Source: Streptomyces sp. Ag109_O5-10 (GTDB lineage Bacteria; Actinomycetota; Actinomycetes; Streptomycetales; Streptomycetaceae). From it: 64,000 nt of DNA. A program made the position numbers and the translations under genes. The DNA is taken from assembly GCF_900105755.1 (NCBI RefSeq), contig NZ_FNTQ01000001.1, forward strand, positions 5,394,001-5,458,000. Reading direction: 5' to 3'. The notes under the pieces are model-generated. The model saw nothing but the letters and a program-made list of their open reading frames with translations. It did not search any database and was not told where the DNA came from. Within the stretch, counting starts at the first letter, position 1. Each line of letters opens with the position of its first letter. This document shows, one piece after another, positions 58,128 to 64,000 of this stretch.

Positions 58128-59843
58128 CTAGAACGAGAACGGGATGTAGCAGGCGGCGGCCAGGATCACCGCGCCCCAGCCCAGCAGCGCCGGCCGCCGG
58201 TACCAGGCCTCGTCGCCGGGTGCGGGCGCCTCCGCCATGCCGGGAGAGCGTGTGCCGTAGACGAGGCCCGCGAGTTCGGCCTCCGGCTTGGGCGCGGTGA
58301 ACAGGGACACGATCACCATCACCACCGCGCCGGCCACGAATCCGGCGATCGCGGAGACGAAGTTGGCGCCCTGGTCGGTGGGGATGTGGATGACGCCCTT
58401 CTTGTAGAGGACGAAGTAGTTGACCATCGCGGTCACGGTGCCCGCGAGCAGCCCCCAGAAGCCGGACTTCGCCGAGGCCCGCTTCCAGAACATGCCGACG
58501 ATGAAGACGACGAACATCGGCACGTTGAAGAAGGAGAACAGCGTCTGGAGGTAGCTCATGATGTTCGAGAAGGAGGACGCGAGGAACGCGGTACCGATCG
58601 ACGCGCAGACGCCGATCGCCGTGATGAGGCGTCCGAAGCGCACGTAGTAGCCGTCCTCCCGGCCCTTCACCACGTACTTCGCCCAGATGTCCGTCGTGAA
58701 CACGGTGTTGAAGGACGACACGTTGGCCGCCATACCGGCCATGAAGGCGGCCAGCAGCCCGGTCACCGCGATGCCGAGCACGCCGTTGGGCAGCAGCTGC
58801 GACATCAGGTAGGGGATCGCGTCGTTGTACTGGAGGTCCGACCCGGAGGTGCCGATGTCCGGCACGAGGGCGGCGGCGACCAGGCCCGGGATCATCACCA
58901 GGAAGACGATGAAGATCTTCGGGTAGGCCGCGATCAGCGGGGTGCGCTGGGCGGCGGACAGGTTCTTCGCCGACAGGGCGCGCTGCACCTCGGCGAAGTT
59001 CGTCGTCCAGTAGCCGAAGGAGAGCACGAAGCCGAGCCCGAGGACGATGGTCAGCCAGTTCGCGCCGAGCGGGTTGACGGAGCCGATGCCGGTGCCGCCC
59101 CAGGCGGTCGTGAAGTTGTGGCCGTGGGTGGCGGTGAGCTTGTCGACCAGGCCGTCCCAGCCGCCCACCTTCTTCAGGCCCAGCACGGACAGCGGGATCA
59201 GGGCCGCCAGGATCACGAAGAACTGCAGCACCTCGTTGTAGATGGCCGAGGAGAGACCGCCGAGGGTGATGTAGGCCAGCACGAACGCGCCGGCCACCAC
59301 GATCGCCACCCACTGCGGCCAGCCGAGCAGTGCCTCCACGACGATCGCCAGGGCGTACAGGTTCACACCGGCGATCAGAATGGCGGCGAAGGCGAACAGG
59401 ATCGAACTGAGCAGGTGTGCGGCTCTGTCGAAGCGGAGCAGCAGCATCTCGGGGACCGAGCGGACCTTGCTGCCGTAGTAGAAGGGCATCATCACCAGGC
59501 CGAGGAAGACCATGGCCGGGATGGCGCCGATCCAGTACCAGTGCACGGTGTACGCGCCGTACTGCGCGCTGTTGGCGGCCATGCCGAGGATCTCGGTGGC
59601 GGCCAGGTTGGCCGAGATGAACGCGAGTCCGGTGATCCAGGCGGGCAGCGACCGTCCGGAGAGGAAGAAGTCGAGGCTGGTCCTCACCGAGCGGCGGGCC
59701 GCGAAGCCGATGCCCAGGACGACGGCGAAGTAGATCGCGAGGATCGTGTAGTCCAGCCCGTTGGTCGGGAGCCGCAGCCCCGCCGCGAGGTATGTGGGGG
59801 ATACGGGGGCATCTGTGGGGTTCTGCACCCAGTAATTCAACAC
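58128..59843 (-). CDS. Sodium:solute symporter (SSS family), probable sugar transporter
   Basis: 571 residues with about fourteen helices and the LeuT-fold SSS landmarks: FFLSGRSLPAWITGLAFISANLAATE (sodium site region), VPEMLLLRFDR, GGLSSAIYNEVLQF and NVSSFNTVFTTDIW. Similar to vSGLT-type galactose/glucose transporters. It is divergent from galT-galE-galK with a 110-bp shared promoter, which suggests galactose uptake coupled to the Leloir pathway. GTG 59843 has AAGGTGAG about 9-10 nt upstream. Confidence 0.9.
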   Translation of the reverse strand: MLNYWVQNPTDAPVSPTYLAAGLRLPTNGLDYTILAIYFAVVLGIGFAARRSVRTSLDFFLSGRSLPAWITGLAFISANLAATEILGMAANSAQYGAYTVHWYWIGAIPAMVFLGLVMMPFYYGSKVRSVPEMLLLRFDRAAHLLSSILFAFAAILIAGVNLYALAIVVEALLGWPQWVAIVVAGAFVLAYITLGGLSSAIYNEVLQFFVILAALIPLSVLGLKKVGGWDGLVDKLTATHGHNFTTAWGGTGIGSVNPLGANWLTIVLGLGFVLSFGYWTTNFAEVQRALSAKNLSAAQRTPLIAAYPKIFIVFLVMIPGLVAAALVPDIGTSGSDLQYNDAIPYLMSQLLPNGVLGIAVTGLLAAFMAGMAANVSSFNTVFTTDIWAKYVVKGREDGYYVRFGRLITAIGVCASIGTAFLASSFSNIMSYLQTLFSFFNVPMFVVFIVGMFWKRASAKSGFWGLLAGTVTAMVNYFVLYKKGVIHIPTDQGANFVSAIAGFVAGAVVMVIVSLFTAPKPEAELAGLVYGTRSPGMAEAPAPGDEAWYRRPALLGWGAVILAAACYIPFSF

Positions 59844-59877
59844 TTTCGTTGTCTCACCTTGATTGATTGCGATGTTG

Positions 59878-59892
59878 ACTCACGTGGTGAGT
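59878..59892. promoter_or_regulatory. Dyad in the symporter-gal intergenic region
   Basis: ACTCAC GTG GTGAGT, perfect 6+6 inverted repeat, preceded by TTGACT (59875-59880). Followed by T/G-rich repeats (GTTGGATGGTTGGCTGG, 59915-59932). Likely binding site for the regulator of the galP1-type promoter. Confidence 0.55.
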
Positions 59893-59953
59893 TGTGTTTT
59901 GGTGTGTTCGGTTCTGTTGGATGGTTGGCTGGCTCGATCAATGGGAGTCCGCA

Positions 59954-61012
59954 GTGAAGAAGACCTCGACCCGGCTGGCCGACGGTCGCGAACTCATCTA
60001 CTACGACCTGCGCGACGACACGGTGCGGGACGCGGTGGACCGCCGCCCGCTGGAGCGGACGCACACCACCTCGGAAATCCGCCGGGACCCGCTGCTCGGC
60101 GACCAGGTCGCGATCGCCTCGCACCGGCAGGGCCGCACCTACCACCCGCCGGCCGACCAGTGCCCGCTGTGCCCGACCCAGGGCGACCGGCTGAGCGAGA
60201 TCCCCGACTCGTCGTACGACGTCGTGGTCTTCGAGAACCGTTTCCCCTCGCTGGCCGGCGACTCCGGGCGCTGCGAGGTGGTCTGCTTCACCTCGGACCA
60301 CGACGCGTCCTTCGCCTCCCTCACCGAGGAGCAGGCGCGGCTCGTCCTCGACGCGTGGACCGACCGGACCTCGGAACTGTCGCATCTCCCCTCCGTCGAG
60401 CAGGTGTTCTGCTTCGAGAACCGCGGCGAGGAGATCGGCGTGACGCTCGGTCACCCGCACGGCCAGATCTACGCCTACCCCTTCACCACCCCGCGCACCG
60501 CCCTGATGCTGCGTTCTCTCGCGCAGCACAAGGAGGCCACCGGCGGGGAGAACCTCTTCGACACCGTGCTGGAGCGTGAACTCGCCGACGAACGGGTCGT
60601 CCTTGAGGGTGAACACTGGGTCGCCTTCGTGCCGTACGCGGCACACTGGCCCTACGAGGTCCACCTGTACCCGCGGCGCCGCGTCCCCGACCTGCTCGGC
60701 CTCGACGAGGCGGCCCGCTCGGAGTTCCCCCAGGTTTATCTGGAACTCTTGAGGCGCTTCGACCGTATCTTCGGTGAGGGTGAGCCCCCCACGCCCTACA
60801 TCGCCGCCTGGCACCAGGCGCCGTTCGGGACGCTGGAGGAGTTCGACGGTGTCACGCGCGACGACTTCGCGCTGCACCTGGAGCTTTTCACCATCCGCCG
60901 AACGTCCGGCAAGCTGAAGTTTCTCGCGGGTTCCGAATCAGGCATGAGTGTGTTCATCAACGACGTGCCGCCGGAGCGCGCGGCCGAGCGACTGCGAGAG
61001 GTAGCGAGTTGA
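59954..61012 (+). CDS. galT: Galactose-1-phosphate uridylyltransferase
   Basis: 352 residues. Active-site motif GHPHGQIYAYPF near residue 165, CPLCPTQG zinc pair near 73-76 and ENRFPSLAGD near 96 are typical of GalT. It swaps UMP between UDP-glucose and galactose-1-phosphate. GTG 59954 (VKKTSTRLADGRELIYYD) has GGGAG at 6 nt; an upstream ATG in frame is not preceded by an SD. The operon order galT-galE-galK is as in S. coelicolor and S. lividans. UDP-glucose comes from GalU, encoded earlier in this window. Confidence 0.96.
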   Translation: MKKTSTRLADGRELIYYDLRDDTVRDAVDRRPLERTHTTSEIRRDPLLGDQVAIASHRQGRTYHPPADQCPLCPTQGDRLSEIPDSSYDVVVFENRFPSLAGDSGRCEVVCFTSDHDASFASLTEEQARLVLDAWTDRTSELSHLPSVEQVFCFENRGEEIGVTLGHPHGQIYAYPFTTPRTALMLRSLAQHKEATGGENLFDTVLERELADERVVLEGEHWVAFVPYAAHWPYEVHLYPRRRVPDLLGLDEAARSEFPQVYLELLRRFDRIFGEGEPPTPYIAAWHQAPFGTLEEFDGVTRDDFALHLELFTIRRTSGKLKFLAGSESGMSVFINDVPPERAAERLREVAS

Positions 61013-61980
61013 TGAAGTACCTGGTGACGGGCGGGGCGGGATACGTCGGCAGCGTGGTCGCCCAGCACCTGCTGGAGGCGGGCCACGAGGTCACCGTCCT
61101 CGACAACCTGTCCACGGGCTTCCGCGAGGGCGTCCCGGCGGGCGCCGCCTTCGTCGAGGGCGACATCCGCGACGCCGCGAAGTGGCTGGACCCCTCCTAC
61201 GACGCGGTGCTGCACTTCGCCGCGTTCTCCCAGGTCGGCGAGTCCGTCGTGAAGCCGGAGAAGTACTGGGACAACAACGTCGGCGGCACCATGGCGCTGC
61301 TCGCCGCGATGCGCGAGGCCGGCGTCCGCAAGCTCGTCTTCTCCTCCACGGCGGCCACCTACGGCGAGCCGGAGCAGGTCCCGATCGTCGAGACCGCCCC
61401 CACGCGGCCGACCAACCCGTACGGCGCCACCAAGCTCGCCGTCGACCACATGATCACCGGCGAGGCCGCCGCGCACGGCCTGGGCGCGGTCTCCCTGCGC
61501 TACTTCAACGTGGCCGGCGCGTACGGCGCGCAGGGCGAGCGGCACGACCCCGAGTCGCACCTGATCCCGCTGGTCCTCCAGGTCGCCCAGGGCAGGCGCG
61601 AGGCCATCTCCGTCTTCGGCGACGACTACCCGACGCCCGACGGCACCTGCGTCCGCGACTACATCCACGTCGCCGACCTGGCCGACGCCCACCTGCTGGC
61701 CCTGACGGCCGCCAAGCCCGGCGAGCACCTGATCTGCAACCTCGGCAACGGCGAGGGCTTCTCGGTCCGCCAGGTCATCGAGACCGTCCGCCAGGTCACC
61801 GGCCACCCGATCCCCGAGGTCGTGGCCCCGCGCCGGGGTGGCGACCCGGCCGTCCTGGTCGCCTCGGCGGCCACCGCCCGCGAGAAGCTGGGCTGGAACC
61901 CGACCCGCGCGGACCTCGCGGGGATCGTCGCGGACGCCTGGGAGTTCGCGCAGCGCATCGGCACAGCAAGGGAGCGGTAA
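61012..61980 (+). CDS. galE: UDP-glucose 4-epimerase
   Basis: 322 residues, extended SDR. TGGAGYVGSVVAQHLLEAGHEV at the start, FSSTAATYGEP (catalytic Ser/Thr), NPYGATKLAVDH (Tyr-x3-Lys) and RYFNVAGA are all present. It interconverts UDP-galactose and UDP-glucose with tightly bound NAD. ATG overlaps the galT stop by one base (TGATG). Confidence 0.96.
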   Translation: MKYLVTGGAGYVGSVVAQHLLEAGHEVTVLDNLSTGFREGVPAGAAFVEGDIRDAAKWLDPSYDAVLHFAAFSQVGESVVKPEKYWDNNVGGTMALLAAMREAGVRKLVFSSTAATYGEPEQVPIVETAPTRPTNPYGATKLAVDHMITGEAAAHGLGAVSLRYFNVAGAYGAQGERHDPESHLIPLVLQVAQGRREAISVFGDDYPTPDGTCVRDYIHVADLADAHLLALTAAKPGEHLICNLGNGEGFSVRQVIETVRQVTGHPIPEVVAPRRGGDPAVLVASAATAREKLGWNPTRADLAGIVADAWEFAQRIGTARER

Positions 61981-63138
61981 GTGGGGGCAGCACAGCAGGT
62001 CGCCGACGCCTTCGAGGAGCTGTACGGCACGGCTCCCGACGGCGTCTGGGCGGCACCGGGCCGGGTCAACCTGATCGGCGAGCACACCGACTACAACGAC
62101 GGCTTCGTGATGCCGTTCGCACTGCCGCACGTGGCGACGGCCGCCGTGGCCCGCCGCACCGACGGCGTGCTGCGGCTGCACTCCGCGGACGTCGGGGGCG
62201 GGGTCGTCGAGTTCTCCCTCGACGCCCTGGAGCCCGGCACCGACCAGGAGTGGACGGCGTACCCGGCGGGCGTGGTCTGGGCGCTGCGCGAGGCCGGCCA
62301 CCCGGTCACCGGCGCCGACGTCCACCTCGCCTCCACCGTCCCGACCGGTGCGGGCCTGTCCTCCTCCGCGGCCCTGGAGGTGGTGATCGCCCTCGCCCTC
62401 GACGACCTGTTCGCACTGGGCCTGCAGCGCTGGCAGCTGGCCCGCCTGTGCCAGCGCGCGGAGAACGTCTACGTCGGGGCGCCGACCGGCATCATGGACC
62501 AGACGGCGTCCGCCTGCTGCGAGCAGGGCCACGCCCTGTTCCTGGACACCCGCGACCTGTCGCAGAAGCAGATCCCCTTCGACCTCGCGGCCGAGGGCAT
62601 GCGCCTGCTCGTCGTCGACACCCAGGTCAAGCACGCCCACAGCGGCGGCGAGTACGGCAAGCGCCGCGCGGGCTGCGAGAAGGGCGCGGCCCTGCTCGGG
62701 GTGGACGCCCTGCGGGACATCCCCTACGACGAGCTGGACTCCGCGCTCGACCGCCTCGGCGACGAGGAGGAGGTACGGCGCCTGGTCCGGCACGTCGTCA
62801 CCGAGGACCACCGCGTCGAGCGCGTCGTCGCCCTCCTCGAAGCGGGCGACACCCGTGCCATCGGCCCGGTCCTCACCGAGGGCCACGCCTCGCTCCGCGA
62901 CGACTTCCAGGTCTCCTGCCCCGAGCTGGACCTGGTCGTGGAGGCGGCGAACGCGGCCGGCGCGCTGGGCGCCCGGATGACCGGCGGCGGCTTCGGCGGC
63001 TCGGCGATCGTGCTCGCGGAGACGGCCGACGTCGACACGATCGCGAAGGCGGTCGAGGAGGCCTTCGCGGCGGCCGGGCTCAAGGCCCCGCGGGTCTTCG
63101 AGGCGGTGCCGTCGGCGGGCGCCCGCCGGGCGGGGTGA
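61981..63138 (+). CDS. galK: Galactokinase
   Basis: 385 residues, GHMP kinase. GRVNLIGEHTDYNDGFVMP is the galactokinase signature (residues about 24-42). The ATP loop VPTGAGLSSSAALEV near residue 120 and C-terminal MTGGGFGGSAIVL near 333 complete it; catalytic Asp lies in GIMDQTAS. It phosphorylates galactose. Its GTG follows the galE stop with no gap. The gene ends 3 bp before the convergent acetyltransferase stop; the 3' end holds a CGGCGGGC|GCCCGCCG palindrome (63113-63128). Confidence 0.96.
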   Translation: MGAAQQVADAFEELYGTAPDGVWAAPGRVNLIGEHTDYNDGFVMPFALPHVATAAVARRTDGVLRLHSADVGGGVVEFSLDALEPGTDQEWTAYPAGVVWALREAGHPVTGADVHLASTVPTGAGLSSSAALEVVIALALDDLFALGLQRWQLARLCQRAENVYVGAPTGIMDQTASACCEQGHALFLDTRDLSQKQIPFDLAAEGMRLLVVDTQVKHAHSGGEYGKRRAGCEKGAALLGVDALRDIPYDELDSALDRLGDEEEVRRLVRHVVTEDHRVERVVALLEAGDTRAIGPVLTEGHASLRDDFQVSCPELDLVVEAANAAGALGARMTGGGFGGSAIVLAETADVDTIAKAVEEAFAAAGLKAPRVFEAVPSAGARRAG

Positions 63139-63141
63139 GGC

Positions 63142-63588
63142 TCAGCCCAGCCGCTTCACCAGCGTGTACTCCGTGATCCCCGGCGGGTAGTCGGGGATCA
63201 CGCACACCACGTCGTACCCCTGCTTCTGGTAGAACTCCGGGGCCTGGAAGTCCCAGGTCTCCAGGCGGGCCGCGGTGCAGGCGCGGTCGGTGCGGGCGAT
63301 GCGCTCGGCCTCCGCGAGCAGGCTGCCGCCGAGGCCGGTGCCGCGGTGCCGGGCGTCCACCCACAGGTAGGTGACGTGCAGCCAGGACGCCCAGCTGTGG
63401 CCGACCAGGCCGCCGGCCATCCCGCCCGAACCGTCGTCCATCGCCCAGAGGTGCAGCGGCACTTCGCGTTCGGCGGGGGTGCCGCGCAGCGCGGCCAGGA
63501 CCGGAGAGGCCGCCGTGTTGGTGGCCAGCAGTCGCGCGCGGAGCAGATCGCGCCGTTCCTTGTCGACTTCCGCCTCAATACGAAACAT
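63142..63588 (-). CDS. GNAT family N-acetyltransferase
   Basis: 148 residues. Motif A YLWVDARHRGTGLGGSLLAEAERIA binds acetyl-CoA, and the C-terminal WDFQAPEFYQKQGYDVVCVI is the usual motif B. It acetylates an unknown amine. ATG codons also exist at 63600 and 63627, but TATGGT lies exactly 7 nt before ATG 63588 (MFRIEAEVDKERRD), the leaderless pattern used by other genes here, so that start is preferred. Confidence 0.82.
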   Translation of the reverse strand: MFRIEAEVDKERRDLLRARLLATNTAASPVLAALRGTPAEREVPLHLWAMDDGSGGMAGGLVGHSWASWLHVTYLWVDARHRGTGLGGSLLAEAERIARTDRACTAARLETWDFQAPEFYQKQGYDVVCVIPDYPPGITEYTLVKRLG

Positions 63589-63860
63589 GCGGCACACCAT
63601 AAACGCGTCGGCCGGGCAGTTCTGCAAATTGCCTTCCGCTCACGGCGCCCGGTCGTACTCTGATGAGCAGTGCCGGTGGGGGCCGGCGCTGATCAGGGGG
63701 CGAGACAAGTCGGATACGACGCCCGTGGTGGGGGTAGCAGTTCAGGCACGGCGGCGGCCGTGCGGTGTGGCCCTCCCGCGGGTGTCGTGTCCGCACGGTT
63801 CGTCGTTCTCCGGACCTTGGGTATCCCCGGCTCGTGAAGAGCACTGGGGAAGGGGGTTTC

Positions 63861-64000
63861 GTGGTTCGCATCCGAGTCCTGGTCGTCGACGACCACCGCA
63901 TCTTCGCCGAGTCACTGGCCGCGGCACTGGCCGCCGAGCCGGACGTCGACGTGTCCGCGGCCGGCAGCGGTCCGGCAGCGCTGCGCTGCCTGGAGCGCGC
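63861..64000 (+). CDS. Response regulator, LuxR/NarL type (partial, right edge)
   Basis: GTG 63861 behind GAAGGGGG opens a frame to the window edge. Its 46 residues, IRVLVVDDHRIFAESLAAAL and following, are the first strand and helix of a receiver domain, closely like the gene at 57078. The phosphorylation site lies outside the window. The 272 bp before it hold no credible gene. Confidence 0.75.
   Translation, partial: MVRIRVLVVDDHRIFAESLAAALAAEPDVDVSAAGSGPAALRCLER

Overview
The window is a stretch of Streptomyces chromosome. The GC content is very high, codon third positions are almost always G or C, GTG starts are common, and many genes overlap by four bases (ATGA or GTGA). Several genes are restricted to actinomycetes or streptomycetes: SepX/GlpR, an SsgA-like protein, an actinobacterial RpfB with DUF348 domains, and a DUF1876 protein. 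From memory, the gene order matches, in reverse, the S. coelicolor SCO31xx core region (gal operon, rpfB-ksgA-ispE, pmt, ssgE). I see no insertion sequence, prophage, CRISPR array or other island; this is ordinary core chromosome with a few accessory-looking cassettes.

Layout. 1-6.5 kb: a partial MFS exporter, a K+(Na+)/H+ antiporter with a probable CTG start, a membrane-anchored penicillin-acylase-type Ntn hydrolase, and 5-formyl-THF cyclo-ligase. 6.6-12.2 kb: a galU-glp(moeA)-moaC-mogA-acetyltransferase run followed by sepX; this holds the actinobacterial gephyrin-like divisome pair Glp/SepX together with molybdenum-cofactor genes. 12.3-15.7 kb: tRNA-Ala(CGC), an acetyltransferase, exonuclease III, a DUF4253 protein and a MerR regulator. 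15.8-19.2 kb: a tightly coupled Baeyer-Villiger monooxygenase, alpha/beta hydrolase and short-chain dehydrogenase, a plausible ketone-to-ester-to-acid route, divergent from merR. 19.2-26.9 kb: a Gln-rich small protein, a tricorn protease, and a TetR regulator with an MMPL transporter. 27-33.9 kb: an ABC ATPase and permease coupled to a large exported YncE-propeller/phosphoesterase, a dehydrogenase and a DUF1876 protein. 33.9-38.9 kb (minus strand): a Ni/Co ECF transporter under a Nur-box-like operator, then ohrR, ohr and a beta-lactamase-fold hydrolase.

39-53 kb carries cell-envelope and informational genes: ssgE, two tandem paralogous penicillin-binding proteins, pmt (protein O-mannosyltransferase), rsmI, a zinc-ribbon protein with a structured leader, tatD, rpfB, ksgA, ispE and an ABC-F ATPase. 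53-57 kb holds two tandem membrane-anchored PQQ-propeller paralogues with Pro/Gly/Tyr-rich tails. A LuxR-type regulator with a degenerate receiver domain follows. 58-63.1 kb is a sodium:solute symporter divergent from galT-galE-galK (Leloir pathway). The window ends with an acetyltransferase and the start of another LuxR-type response regulator.

Two window-wide patterns stand out. At least eleven genes have a TANNNT -10 box exactly 6-7 nt upstream of the start codon, the signature of leaderless mRNAs, and this decides several starts. A short GTCGCGCAGTTC-type element recurs in three intergenic gaps on both strands.
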